From NCBI GenBank assembly GCA_963978905.1, contig OZ022256.1, positions 16,369,731-16,433,730 on the forward strand: a stretch of 64,000 nt of DNA, in the 5' to 3' direction. Position 1 is the stretch's first letter; every line of letters begins with the position of its first letter. Both the position numbers and the translations under genes were made by a program. Below the pieces are notes generated by a model, which did not search any database, was not told the origin of the DNA, and saw only the letters and a list, made by a program, of their open reading frames with translations. Source of the stretch: Trichostrongylus colubriformis (taxonomy: Eukaryota; Nematoda; Chromadorea; Rhabditida; Trichostrongylidae). This document shows, piece after piece, positions 45,401 through 55,377 of the stretch.

Positions 45401-48400
45401 GGTATCAGTGGTGGGTGATCCAAATTGATAACGGTTGATAACACTTGGTAGAAAGCATGAAAAGGCAAGAATCGCCAAATTTCTTCCGCTCTCCAAACTA
45501 ACAGTGAAGTGTTCACACTCAAACCTGTCGAAGGAAGTGGAATAAGGTACATAAGGACATCAGTAGTAAAGGTTCGAGTCTGATAATGACTGATGAGGGC
45601 TTATAAAGCTCACTAGCAACTGTTGGATAAGTACATATGTGATGCGACACAAGCGACTTTTTCGGGACAGTTATTACATTGGTGGTGACAAATATCACTT
45701 TGCAATATAATTGCCGTCGGTAGCTCCTGAATGTCCTTTGCCCTAAATTCCGGGGGGTGCGAATCGAAAAAAACTCGCGCACGGGACTTCAAATCAGCTT
45801 GTTCGTCCCACTCCTTTTCCTTCGAATGATCTCTGAGAGCTCTGAGGAAGTGGTTACCAATATGAGCACTAGAGGGGGAAAATGGGAACGACACTCCCCA
45901 ACCGAACTGGTTGATTTTATCCTATCTTTGCAACATGTGGTCTTGCATTGTCATGCTACAGAATAAAACGCGTTCTCATTGGATAACGCTAGCGAAGCAT
46001 GGCGGCTAACTTTCGCAACTGCTTGACATAGATATTTGCGACCACTGCAGTAGCGCCGGGTAGCAGTTCAAAGCAGTGCATTCCTAAGGAATACCACCAA
46101 CAGCAAAACATGGTTCCTTCCTTTCCTTGTATATTTCACATGAAGGTCCCAGCTTTTTTCCGGAGAATCCCTCGGAGAATTGTGATCATGTAAGGACGAC
46201 ACAGCAAGTCTGGCACACATCGACGTCATGGACTTTGTCCGACTCACTGAGTCGAAGAAGTACCCAGACCGCGAAGAGATCACTGGAGCCGAGATCGCTA
46301 AGGCGTCAGCTGATTGTGGTGTGACATACCCCCTTATATAAACCCCTTCTCGTCAAGTCGCTTCTGGATTTGCTCTGAAACCCTCAAGGGCCTCACTGTC
46401 TTGTCAAAACGGTGAAACTAGCAGGATACTGTGGCATGTTGAATGACGTCTCCCCCAAAGCACCACACATGTCAGCAGTCGCCTCACTAGCAAAGTGCTT
46501 AATAAGGTTTTCGCACTATATGACGGGGAAAGTATGGAGTTTTTAAATGAAGCTTTTTTGTTTAGATCGAGCGCAGCCGTCTCATGAATATATCTCTACT
46601 GCACAGGGGAGTGTCTCCTACATCATCCAAATGGGTGATCCACGGAAAGCACGAGAACGGCATTGTAGGAAGAGATCTCGTCGCAGAGCTTATGCAACAA
46701 CTTACTAGATAAGAACTCCTGTACACCGCCTACTACTACAATGAGACCACTATAGTTGAATTGAATGATGTTCAATGTCACCAACAAGGAAGCCCATCCG
46801 GTATGGTGAGCTTTTTCAAAACGGTTTTTTTGCATTTTCTACGGTCACATACATAAAGCGAAAAACCGGTCTCAATTTCGGCTAAATTGCTCAGGAAGGG
46901 TCAGAAAATGAGTGGCAAATGCTGCTCGAGAAGAAGCAATTCCCACCAGTTTGCTGCAATGCTTTCCAGTTGCGCCGTTCAGTATATGCACATCAGAAGA
47001 CTGTCTTCAAAACTACGCCAAAACTACTGCGAGCTGATCTAAAAATGTAGGATCACCTATGGTAACTGCTAAACGACGCGAAGAAAACTCATAGGGGATG
47101 CCCAGGTCAACGTTCTCGCAGTGGTTGAGTAGCCAAATGGATAGTGGAATGAAGTGGCATCGGGACTTTGGGGGAGGGGTTCATGGTTCACCTTCCCTCG
47201 TCGACTACCTTTTTGCATTTTCTTGATTATCCTTGTCCAGCGCTAAAGTATTTGCGCACATGCGAAATGACTGTTGCGATCCCATTTACAAATTTTCAGC
47301 GGTTAATATGTCTGGAAACTTCGGCGCCCCTAACACGCATGCAGGGGTTTCCGTGCGAAACTAGGTGATATTCGTGCGCAGGAGATCCAATTAGCCCTAG
47401 ATACAGAATATTATCCAAATTGGGACTTTGATCCAAACTCGAGACAGTGGGATGGTCATGGGCACATGGTCACTGCACTACTTGTACAAACGAACAACTA
47501 GCTGCCTCGATTAAATTCAATGGAGCACGTGCAGAATCAACGCATTTCAAGAAAAGTGCACCTAGCAACACCATGCGATGGTGAAAGATAACAAATATTT
47601 CACTATATCGGCTACCGACCTTCTTTCGCTGAGTGTTCTTTATTATAGTAGTAGTGGTGCTAGTTGCCGCCCAATTTTTCGAGCTTGGGTCAAAATCGCG
47701 ATTAGGCTGAAAACTTGTTACCCAAGGTAGTTCTACCCCTGAGCATGCATATCACACGTGCTTTGCTGGAAAACGTCTAGTACCCTTGTTATGGACGTTG
47801 GCAGGTCCGAACAAATAATTCGCTTGGTACGCAATAATGCTGGAGGTAGCGGTTGCCTGGCCGAATAAAAATTGCTTTCGCGCTTATTTTGCACAAGCGG
47901 TCATACGCGAGCACAAATGAATGAAAACTAGAAAATACAAAAATTTGTCCTCAGTGGGGATCGAACCATCAACCAATTTCTGGCCTCGCGAAACCATTCA
48001 ATGTTTTAAAGACCAGTTTTTAGCTTTATGTATGTCACCCCATGAAATGCCAAAAACCGTTTCGTAGAAGCTCACCTTGACCTGATATGCCTTCTTTGTT
48101 GAGTAAGCATATATCGATCATGTCCGACATCAGTTGCAGCGATGTACTGACAGCTGAATAGTCTGACCTATCTGATACAGGCGTCTGTTTTCTGATACCG
48201 CGATCTACTTAATTGATCGAGATGTGATCCAGTTTTGCAAGAGCAAAATCGAAGACCAGCGGAGCAATGCAGGCCTTAAGCCTTGGAGGCAGAGGTAGGG
48301 CTCATTCGATTGTACCATTCATTCCAATATTTGATACTGACCGGTGAGAGTTTTCATCACAGAAGCTGACGCGTCAAGCAGCACGTCATTTCGATCAATA

Positions 48401-49557
48401 CGGCTTCAATATGATACAATAAGTAGGCGCCTTCTGCGGGGTTCGCCATACATAGGCTTCTCAGACCCGTGATTTTCTAGTGATTGTTTCGGGATTTCTT
48501 ATCACCCACGCTACCCCTATCACTGTCTTGGAATATGTTAGTCTTCTGCGCCTGTCTATATGCTACCACCTTTACAGTAACGTCCTGAGCATTTATCTTA
48601 AAAATTTTGCATTCTCCCTTGTTTTATGCCAGGTGTCTCCTTTTGTATATACTTTAAGGATTAGTGAAGGTCAACTTTAATCAGTTCCACCACATGTTCT
48701 TTTGGTCTTCAGTCTGGATTGTCAACCTGAGCGATTTTATCGATCACTGCTGACTTGAGAGATTACGCCTCCCTCTTCAGCGGACCAAATACAACCATTC
48801 TCCACGCTCCGTCGAGAATTACTCGACGGACGTTTGAGCCCGCGCTTAATGGCGTAAGGATGGAGCGTGTTCAATAGAGGGCGAGCGCATCTGTGCAGGA
48901 CGTGGAGCTCAGTTTTACAGGATTGAGCCCGAAATGACGTTCGAAAAGTTTCCGCAGAATGTGTCTCTCGAGGCACCTTTTTTTTGAAAAGCTGCTGCTC
49001 GGAAAATTAGAGGAATTAGCCCGTCCACCGTGTTTATCGAGGGGTACTCCTAGGAAACTTGCAGTTTTACTCCGAATGATTGGGGAGCTTGACTATCCAC
49101 AATCTCAATCACATTACTCAATTCGAAGAATGTGTTCTTGGTAGCGCCTGATACCAGTCATGAGCAGAATGAGATCAGTCAAAATGGCAAATGGGATTGT
49201 GAATTCGTGGAGGAGGAAATGAAAGCAAATCTGTACATGGAATCACTGCCTCACCTCCATCTTGGGTTGAAATTGTTACTACCCATGGATATTTCACTGG
49301 ATCGAAGCGATGTCCCCCATATGATAGCGGTATCATCTTCTGCATTTGTTCGTTATTTTCTTGAGTGGGATTATTAGAATCTAAACAATTTTTCATCAAC
49401 GACCTCATTTTTATGAATCGCAAAGCCTACCGACCGCCTACCTACCGAGGGGTACTCCACATGTCCGGCGAAGCTCTCGACTCTCAGATGAGTAGAGTTT
49501 TGTTGAATAGATGAATGGAATTAGAAGCAAAGAGATCTTGTATCCACTAAATGCCAT
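33446..49557 (-). CDS. SP-3: secreted chymotrypsin-fold (S1) serine protease
   Basis: Exons on the minus strand: signal peptide 49557-49446 (MAFSGYKISLLLIPFIYS), pro-region and mature N-terminus 49380-49255 (MIPLSYGGHRFDPVKYPWVV), His exon 44697-44580 (CSGALISARHVLTAAHC), Asp exon 43304-42972 (MNDIAILELEEDV), Ser exon 42907-42817 (GDSGGALFQTDRYG) and C-terminal exon 33687-33446 (FTDVRQYLDQICNITGE). Exon lengths 112, 126, 118 and 91 equal those of SP-2. As in SP-2, the phases require one more exon between His and Asp; the candidate near 43.87-44.02 kb contains a stop. The SP-2 stop codon is changed, so the C-terminus runs 28 residues further (CCHHTIFIG onward). The final intron is 9.1 kb, swollen by nested transposons. 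Gly lies six residues before the Ser nucleophile, arguing against trypsin specificity. Whether it still makes protein is open. Confidence 0.78.
33898..34787 (-). mobile_element. mariner element with internally deleted transposase
   Basis: TIRs TTAGGTTGATTCATAATAAA and TTTATTATAAATCAACCTAA, flanked by TA (33896-33897, 34788-34789). Unit 2 at 13.65 kb has the empty site. On the minus strand: an N-terminal part (VILFISLSGQEPADIGRR near 34.57), then SADVYVRQLRELKANVQSS, an intact-looking HDNV block near 34.27, PPYSPDLAPSDFHLF near 34.17 (the last catalytic Asp of the mariner DD34D triad) and the C-terminal tail. Roughly the middle third of the gene, including the first catalytic Asp, is deleted, and there are frameshifts, so it is nonautonomous. 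The TTAGGTTG terminus is typical of mariner elements. Confidence 0.88.
35076..35819. mobile_element. 744-bp TIR element CAGGGGGTGCCAAAA, copy 1
   Basis: Left end CAGGGGGTGCCAAAAAAAAA then GTAATTTTG; right end CAAAATTAC then TTTTTTTTGGCACCCCCTG; TA on both sides (35074-35075, 35820-35821). Unit 2 near 13.81 kb carries the empty site (GACGCACTCATGGGGATG). A second copy is at 63066-63797. This copy has a frameshift relative to the long minus-strand frame in the other. TA duplication suggests Tc1/mariner mobilisation. Confidence 0.88.
36439..36476 (-). ncRNA. hammerhead ribozyme core, PLE 3' repeat
   Basis: On the minus strand: GGCCT, core CTGAAGA (CUGANGA), stem II CGAC...GTCG with loop GATTCA, GAAAC, then GTC and AGGCC. 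Stem I pairs GGCCT with AGGCC; cleavage is predicted after GTC. Stem III is reduced to the ACGT palindrome. Hammerheads of this minimal form are known from Penelope-like elements. Confidence 0.75.
36730..39195 (-). CDS. Penelope-like reverse transcriptase with C-terminal GIY-YIG endonuclease
   Basis: Open frame of 821 residues. RT landmarks: SVSDKGGEFVV (248-258), LLKTHK (327-332), RPIISCVGGPTDR (349-361), VVESFDVTSLYTNV (401-414, first catalytic Asp), AMGQRLAPVLA (471-481) and CRYINDCFIV (501-510), where the usual YVDD has become YIND. WYRKSSSKNILIHASSAHP (561-579) is the thumb-side block. A Cys-rich linker (C693, C698, C701, C709) precedes the endonuclease: VIYQIEC (714-720), GSTYIGETGR (724-733) and EHL (741-743), matching GIY-YIG with its Arg and Glu. 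The protein would copy its RNA at a nick made by the endonuclease. The Asp-to-Asn change at 505 hits a metal-binding position, so this copy may be inactive. The N-terminal part of the family lies in another frame just upstream. Confidence 0.93.
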   Translation of the reverse strand: MQSPEDHPMITSIYQSILDVVIREKRRLLFTSLLKCEVKERACRRLLSEQTWRRIEGESRLICGSIRSRAKSTLCAKYDRLLGSHRAASSNHENSPRNHHHTNDPAVSDNSPARVTVIGDAHLSANALSLLNLGPSFSPARNISAQMFRKVVGGLQKLRDQLRTKFMRLEEQRTHLRHEPLCVPFPRNFYREPQPLLEVDVKFRMLSSGVLTVLNQHRRHRNTNLTNEQWQGLGELRELRSNGSIRISVSDKGGEFVVMPQSLDRAITEFHLQDSSIYQRVAEKDFFSQCKRLNHLWLCTAKSAGLDKRLIRNLKLDKPICPVFYSLLKTHKLAPHAMRSMSADTYKIRPIISCVGGPTDRISWFLNSIVSQLLPMVPSHLPNTNRFLEILHSFNIEGDAVVESFDVTSLYTNVQNEQALQALSEMLDRHMHNIRSFGLGKRSIMTLVKECLNCNIFKWAGTYFSQIRGLAMGQRLAPVLAVCFMGRIEEPVLRRLPLMYCRYINDCFIVTSTQSEMDECFRLMNEQSQYIKLTRESPHDGWLPYLNTQVKVSNGVIRVKWYRKSSSKNILIHASSAHPTAVKRAVVGNMFKTAMAMCTGGVERHESRKLATEIAIANGYAAPGSRRRRVAPQEVPRRTKLPLCLPFISDKVSAAIQKSIRRAQLQDDVQLVNIPNENLKKQLVRNKLYDRQCLSDNCAICPHGKAGDCMYSGVIYQIECRACGSTYIGETGRVLAIRVKEHLASIRRGTLTTALGRYKVEEHDGVQFEIKYTVLVHETEISARKALEAFWISVKNPRMNSRDERPSITSELSPFIPHCEL
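39168..39389 (-). CDS. N-terminal part of the PLE protein in a shifted frame
   Basis: A 73-residue frame begins at MPRLQEERSW inside the terminal repeat and includes SLVREALSLRQK and FLQRCKTAGLLPRFI, the type of helix usually found at the start of Penelope-like proteins. It overlaps the 821-residue frame by 28 bp in a different frame. Either a single indel near 39195-39215 disabled this copy, or the two parts are joined by frameshifting. I favour a mutation. Confidence 0.65.
   Translation of the reverse strand: MPRLQEERSWRILQIVPPRFFSLVREALSLRQKVVTARQSLKFLQRCKTAGLLPRFITNKKIGTTCNLPKTIQ
39455..39492 (-). ncRNA. hammerhead ribozyme core, PLE 5' repeat
   Basis: Identical to the copy at 36439-36476: stem I GGCCT/AGGCC, CTGAAGA, short stem II, GAAAC, GTC. 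It lies upstream of the coding frame on the same strand, so a full-length transcript would carry two ribozymes flanking the gene. Confidence 0.75.
39959..39996 (+). ncRNA. hammerhead ribozyme core in the inverted PLE tail
   Basis: The same motif in the opposite orientation: GGCCT, CTGAAGA, CGACGATTCAGTC, GAAACGTC, AGGCC. It belongs to the inverted 3' fragment of the element and would act only in plus-strand transcripts. Confidence 0.7.
40404..40775. mobile_element. ~370-bp palindromic MITE inside the mariner transposase
   Basis: The arms fold back over almost the whole length: GCCGGTGCAGGCGTCAAATG at 40415 against inverse sequence at about 40710-40735, AATCTTGGCGCTG near 40540 against CAGCGCCAAGATT near 40591. 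The centre is near 40572. At the right end a perfect 14-bp hairpin, GACAACTCACGCAG-AAAC-CTGCGTGAGTTGTC (40732-40763), follows. Mariner coding sequence is recognisable on both sides, so this is a later insertion. Exact ends are uncertain by about 10 bp. Confidence 0.8.
41662..42718. mobile_element. 1.06-kb TIR element CTGGTAGATAAG in the SP-3 last intron
   Basis: Left CTGGTAGATAAG, then ACGCGGTGTCGCGC and GCGCCATCTTC; right end closes CTTATCTACCAG, with ACGCGGTGTCGTGCG on the inverse strand. TIRs are about 60 bp. Unit 2 at about 14.80 kb lacks it. The interior has a frame with TIVNSS-like remnants but no recognisable transposase. The target duplication is not obvious. Confidence 0.8.
45270..45465 (-). 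repeat. dispersed monomer of the 146-bp satellite (SP-3 copy)
   Basis: GATCACCCACCACTGATACC, CATGAGTGTCTACGC, GCGAAAAGCGGAACGG and TTATCAACCGTTATC on the minus strand follow the satellite order. Paralogous to 18190-18385. Confidence 0.75.
45600..46560 (-). pseudogene. mariner transposase pseudogene in SP-3 intron
   Basis: Paralogue of the 18.56-19.52 kb relic in the same intron. The minus strand retains ALRDHSKEKEWDEQADLKSR near 45.8 (the ALRDxLKxKKLDE..DLK segment before the mariner C-terminus) and FFDS followed by PPEFRAKDIQELP near 45.75. Frame breaks abound. Shared position shows insertion before the duplication. Confidence 0.75.
46782..48101. mobile_element. 1.3-kb TIR element with tRNA-like B box, relative of 24773-25752
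   Basis: Left CAACAAGGAAGCCCATCCGG then GGTGAGCTT, GCATTTTCTACGGTCACATA and CATAAAGCGAAAAAC; the right end is the inverse, with GCATTTCATGGGGTGACATA and CATAAAGCTAAAAAC, closing TTCTTTGTTG. Unit 2 at 19.92 kb is uninterrupted (AATGTCACTGGGTAAGC). On the minus strand near 47957-47975, GGTTCGATCC is a perfect Pol III B box. Internal segments (GTGATATTCGTGCGCAGGAG, and AAACGTCTAGTACC near 47.78) match the 25.1 and 25.46 kb parts of the other element. No transposase is seen. Confidence 0.8.
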
Positions 49558-49586
49558 CGGAAACAATCGGATTACCGCAGTTTCCC
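49558..49586 (-). promoter_or_regulatory. SP-3 5' leader with predicted 3' splice site
   Basis: CATTTCAG ends at 49587 on the minus strand, 29 nt before the ATG, as in SP-1 and SP-2. Confidence 0.5.
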
Positions 49587-52500
49587 CTGAAATGATCACC
49601 TACTGGTACTGGCCATATTGCGACCCGCCTGAGCGGTAGCCTACTTACTCGCCGGTACGACGACATCAGTGTTACGACTCCCGGGTGCTATGCCTGCGGA
49701 CTTCTCCGAAAACCATACTTTTCCCACAGTATGGTCGCCGGCTTCCCGGAGGTGAGGTGACCCTCGCGTACCAAGCTAAAGTGTATCGGCAGCGTTGCGC
49801 ATCTCCTGCGACTACAGTTTAATCCCATCTTCCCACAATCCTACAGGTTACCCTTAAAACGACAGGGAGTACAATGACATTTACATATAACACTTCGTCC
49901 TTCAACTTAGTCTCATCTTCCTGCCAGATGTCAGGTCCCACCGTGCCTAAGGATAAACAAAAGGATAATAGCCGTTATGCAGTCATTCCTGTGCAGGCTC
50001 CCTTTTAAGTCGCCTGCTGGGGTCCTCGTCCTCAAAAATAGCGGGAGCGGGCTTACTGGCGCTCAGCCATGCAGACCGCAGAGCACCCGATCGCACGGCG
50101 CCCTCACGACATGCGGAACACGAGAGACAACTCCCGCTCTCTACAGTCCGGCCTGGGTTCCTTGCTGCGGATGCCCAGCGCCCCTCTTTCCGTGGAGGGG
50201 AAAACGTACCACTGACCGAAAGAGTCGACCAATTAAATACAGAGCCACAGCTGGAGGCGGGGCCATGGGCGCGGTACGCTCTGTGAAGTAGTCACAAACC
50301 GCGACAGTCCAGTAGTTTTTTCAGTGATGCCTTTTTGAAGCGTTGACCTATCAACTGCGAGATGGAAGTATGGTGAGTTTTGCAGCTGAAATCATTATGG
50401 AACGCCCACAGCCCACCCACCCATGCTTTCCAATCGGATCATGGACGCGCAAAAATGCGTGCAGGCTCTCTTAAAATCTTGGTGCCATCAAAGCGATGAT
50501 GATATACAGAGTCTTCAGTCCTATATGTTATTTGAAACTCCACTTCCTTTCTTAACGAAGTGCTTTTTATAACCATGAATAGGGATATGAAGGGCAGAAA
50601 ACTGGCACCTCAGCGCTCACCACCGAGGAGAGAGGTGTGAGCTGGAGGCGCCGTATTAACTGGAACCTGAAGCGATTAACGTATCCTATCCTTGACGCAA
50701 ACATACAAGCTCTTGATATGGCAACCCTAACCCGCGCGAGTGTTTGGCTGTGGCGATTGCACCGATGGGTTGTGTGGGGTCATGTCCACCATAAGTGGGT
50801 TGGCCTTGTTAGAGGATTGATCATTCACTGTAGACAAGATTTGTAGGATAACTGGAAGCTGGTCACAATCGCATTCCGTAATACTTCACACTGGCGCGTC
50901 GTACTGGCAAGTTACCTACACACTACCACAGTGTCGCGCTCCACCACATCCATGCAACTCTTGTGTCTCAAAGGGTACTCGAATACACATGTGTATTCAG
51001 CATAAGTGCTATCGAATCCTATCTGAGGGGAACGGTTTGCACTGAAGGCGTGGCGTCGAACAAGCTCGTTTTGATATGCACCATGTTCCTGACTTTCAAT
51101 AAAACACACTTCATGTTAATCTTGACCTGGCTATATAATGGAAACAGCGGTGCTATCTGACCCATCACTAACGAAAAAGCGAGAAAAATCCCCTAAAGTA
51201 CAACGCTTGGGCTCCCGTAGCACCCTGATCGCTGCAAATCGTTCGACGAAGGTAGGCAGGAGGCAAAAAGGTTTCTCCCAAGGCAACCGCCGTAGCGTAT
51301 AAGCGAGAAATTTCAGAAGCTGCAGAATTTCACCCGCAGGAGACACAATAATTATTGGAGGCTGTGTTTGTGTGTTATGGGTTTGTAGAGCTTTCGAATA
51401 CGGCCCCTTCTCTTCTCCAGGGTCCAAAGGGCCTTGGAAAAGCGCGAAACAGAAAGGAACTTGCTTAGTAGAAGCTAGCGTTGAAACCGCGCTGAAAGAA
51501 TCAAACAGCTAACAATAAGGAGAAGACCGAATAGTGCTATTAGAACTTCTGGGCGTTTATCACCAGCCTCTTGATTGCATGATAATGAATGAGCATAGTT
51601 CTGCCACTGTATGCAGTAAAAGCACGAAGAAAGCCTTCATTGTATATTCCATAGACAACATACATTGCTCTGCATAATGACACAGCCACATGCAGATTTT
51701 CAGCTCTTTAACGTACCATTTGGCTGCACGCAGTATGTACCTCGCCCGTCACACAGCACTGGTGAGCTGTGGAAAATGTGGGTGAAATAATCCAGTGGTG
51801 TCATCCACTAGTCATAGTAATCAGAGTCCTGCGAGTGCACTCCAAGATGGTAAGGTCCACTATCCATCACCCGCTGTCGGCATCATGATAGCTTGCTGCA
51901 CCGTCCAGAACTGTTTATATAAGTACTAAGCGCTATCACAACGATAATCTGGTCTTAGATTGGTAGTCCAGAGCCATTAGACATTCCAATCCATTGAGCG
52001 GACGATTCCCCGCATCATCCTCCATCAAAACTATTCACTTGCGGTTGGACATACTTTGAGACCGATATGCAAACAGACACACAGAGTTAGTGGTTTATAT
52101 AATAGAGGGAAGAGAGACATGCACATTCACAATGCTGTTTTTCTCCTAACTGCTGTGTATAGATGTGAGAATAGCCACTATTCCTTGGTTTCCGTCTAAC
52201 AGCTCGCGCGAAACGGAGACCGAGCAATGTCTCTGTTACAAGAGTTATCTTCTCAAAAGATTTCACTTGAGCTACTTTCATTAAACAGACCAGAAGGGGT
52301 CCGAAGAAAGAGGAAGATGCAAAGAAATGACATTTTGTGACGAACATTCAAAGTTAGAAGCAGTAATGGTTGGGAAAACCCGCATTCAAAAGCGCGACGC
52401 TGTGGTGTGTAATCGCATCATAGTCGCACCACTTCGAACTGCACACACTGTTTTTCCGAGTTGTCCGTTGTACATATGTTTATTGTTGCCTCGTACGGCA

Positions 52501-53790
52501 TTTCATTCATTCGTGATGGTGTGAAATAAGTGAAACCACGCACAGTAACAAACAAGTGAAGCAACTAAATGAAATTTAGCGAATGTGTAAGAAAAAGGTG
52601 TAGTTACAATTAAAACTTAATAAATTTTCTTTAATGTCTTGGCAAGGCATCGTGTGTGCATTGCGGCAGCTGCTTATCTGCCGCAATGCACACACGGGCT
52701 CAAAAAGGTCTCCGGATTTCTGTTTGATCCAAGAACGGTGAATGCTTCCAATTTCTGAGTCCTCATGTCTCGTGATCATCTCTCATAATCGACACCAAGA
52801 TCTTGTTTTTGTTTGAGTTATATGCGTCGGTTGATGCCAGACGGAGCGTCTGAACATAGCAAGGCCGTCACCGAATGAAGCTTATATCAGGCCCTTGGTC
52901 AGCAGGCGGCCTCGTCCTTTATTTGGTGAAGAATGGATGAGACTACATGTCGCGAAAGATTAATGTCAAGAGCAGCCATTTCGAAATTGCCATCAAGTGG
53001 ACCAGAAACTTCCTGAATAACTTTATGATATAAGATTAGTTGACTCAATCTTCTCTTTATGTACCCCCTTGTTGATAACTGTTACCGAAAACTCAAATTT
53101 AGTCAGTGGTTGCATCATTTTGAAGAATAGGAAAAGACGCATTTTCGAAAAAATATGTTTTTTTGTGCTTTTAAGTTGTGCCTTGTATTAGTGTGAGTGT
53201 GTAGGATCACATTTACTACACATCGTAATTGGCGAGTTCTTCACAAACATTTTGCAAAGAAAACTATATGGAATTTGAAGGTGGCGATATCAGTATACAG
53301 ACCAGTGTATACGGTGTACAGCGGGGGTCGGGGATCCCCCAACGAGAGGGGTCCTATTTGACGCCCGGAGGAGGGTCATAATTGCAGAGATCAGCAGTGC
53401 TCCCAGGGTAGATAATCAGTGGAAAATGCCGTCAGCTGATACTTTTATGCGAGAAAGTATGATTGAATTTGAGTGATCAACATAGAAGCTGCAGAAATAA
53501 AATACTTAGTAACACAGTGCAATCGTCAACAGTTACTGTAGAAATGTGGATATCGGAAGGGGGTCGTATTCAGTCCAGGTTAAGAGAGGAAGTCGTACTG
53601 GATCTGCCATTCTTCTCTAAGCTTATATGCAGTAACGGTCAATAAAGATGCGGGTTTCAATCCAAGCATTGCGTTGGTCGACGTGTATCTTTCTCATTTA
53701 TTTTTTTGTATTCTGAAGGCAATTGGTACTCAATGAGACGAAGTGTCTCAGCTGGATAGGGGCAGGGTGAAAAATGAAAATATTCAACTG

Positions 53791-54185
53791 AAGACTCTAA
53801 AAATGACCAAACCTTTCCAAAAGTTCAGTCAGCAGTAAAAAGCTTATAAGTTATCGAAACGGGCAAATGTGCATAAAGGGGCAAGGAATAAGGCTATAAC
53901 TCTGTTACATGTCATTTGGAAACACGTCATTTGAAGTCATGACAACACTTAACAGCAAAGATGCACGTATTTGGTTATGAAAGTTTTTAAATGAATTAAT
54001 TTCGCCCTTCCTTCTCTGCTCATACGCTTGCCGTTAAGCACCAGTTGCCTCGAAAACACGAAAAAACAATGAGAATTGTAAAGATCGACCCAAGATATGC
54101 CTAGAATCCAAAACCGCATATATTTTTGACCGCTATTGTGTGTACGTGTGCGACTAAGATTTTTCTGCTCTAGGAAACGCCGCCG
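53791..54185. other. no gene recognised
   Basis: AT-rich spacer after duplication unit 4. The run TTTTTGACCGCTA near 54126 resembles a short motif also present at 11.31 and 41.91 kb. Nothing further is visible. Confidence 0.4.
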
Positions 54186-55377
54186 TTTGTTAAAGTCTTG
54201 TAGGATTTTTCCGAAAAAAAAATCAATAACTCCTGATCACTTCGAGGCAGGTCTAGGCGGTCCAGGAATATGGTAGAACGTTCTCTAAACTTTCTAGTAA
54301 AATACATATTGACCCACTAGATTCCGTGGAGAGAGCTACAGTGCCCATAATCGATACCCACCCAACACGCGGTGTCATCTACTATGAGTGGTCTTGGGGC
54401 AGCAAAGCGACGGGAGCTTGCGACTCCCCATCGACGCTGCATTTGGCAAGGGATGTGTGAGCTACGAGAAAGTGCGACGCTGGCTCATCAGCTTCAGCAA
54501 CGGCGAGATTGACATGGAAGACAAGCCACACATGGGACGCCCACACTCATTCGACGACGAGACGCTGCTCTCCGCTGTTTGCGCCAATCCTGAAACGGTA
54601 ACGGTAAATCGTCGCCTCCACGAGCCCGGTTATCGGAAGGTGCTGTCGCGATGGACCTCATGCCCTGACGGATGCCCACGAATGTGCCCGTGTGAGCATC
54701 TGTCAATCGCTCCTGCTCCGCCCGCATCGCAACGACTTTCTCGTCTATCTGGCTACGGGCGATGAAAGCTGGGACATGTACGATACCAACGCACTCAGCG
54801 CCTTTTGACTGCTACGTGACGCCGAGCCGCCAACGCAGCCCATGTCTGACCTCCATCCGAAGAAGATTCTACTCTGCTGCCTCTGGACGCGGGAGAAATG
54901 CTTTTCCAAGAGGTGCTGGTACAAGGCGAGACAGTCACCGCTGCCGTATGCACCCATCCGCTCCAGCAGCTCACCGTCGCTGTTTGAGAAAAGCGAACGC
55001 CCACCCATACGTCGCGGAGAGTACCCAGGCCAAGCTACAGGAGCTCGGATGGGATGTCCTGCCCCACTCGCCATACTCTTCAGACATCAGGCCCCTTCCG
55101 ACTATCCTTCTGACTATCACCTTATCCATCCTCTTGAATCCTTCCTGGCCAAGAGAAAATTCGTTGATTATGACATCCTTGCAAAGGGGATCGCTGACTT
55201 TTTCGACTCTCAACGCCCAGAGTTCTCGAAGGAGGGAATCAACAATCTACCTATGAGGGGCAGAGTGTTGTCGATAACAATGGTGAATACGTTGTTGCCT
55301 GATTGGTGATTGTTGGACGAAAAAATATTAAAAAATGATGATCGGAATAGTCTTACAAGACTTTTGGGATAACCTTA
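54186..55377 (+). mobile_element. mariner-like element copy A, transposase pseudogene
   Basis: Partial TIRs: AAAGTCTTGTAGGATTTTTC at the left and TTACAAGACTTTTGGGATAA at the right. Transposase landmarks on the plus strand: RGVIYYEW near 54370, GDESWDMYDTNALSAF near 54760 (first catalytic Asp), SDLHPKKILLCC near 54845, KLQELGWDVLPHSPYSSDI near 55034-55090, YHLIHPLESFLAKRKFVDYD at 55117-55175 and FFDSQRPEF near 55200. The region that should carry the second catalytic block (DNARPH) and the first third are frameshifted. About 1.19 kb, close to a full mariner. Confidence 0.85.

Larger units (their letters stand above)
33050..53790. repeat. segmental duplication unit 4 (contains SP-3)
   Basis: The longest unit, colinear with units 1 and 2: SP exons, upstream block (49.6-50.3), GACGCGCAAAAATGCGTGCA block (50.45), 51.28-52.05, 52.09-52.34, 52.76-53.27 and 53.27-53.79, the last matching 10.92-11.46. 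Outside SP-3 and transposons no gene is recognised between 49.6 and 53.8 kb. Confidence 0.8.

Noticed and set aside
54762..55256. 164- and 155-codon frames in the mariner copy at 54.8-55.3 kb
   Set aside because: Alternative frames and frameshifted reading of the mariner transposase; only the frame with YHL..LESFLAKRKF is meaningful.
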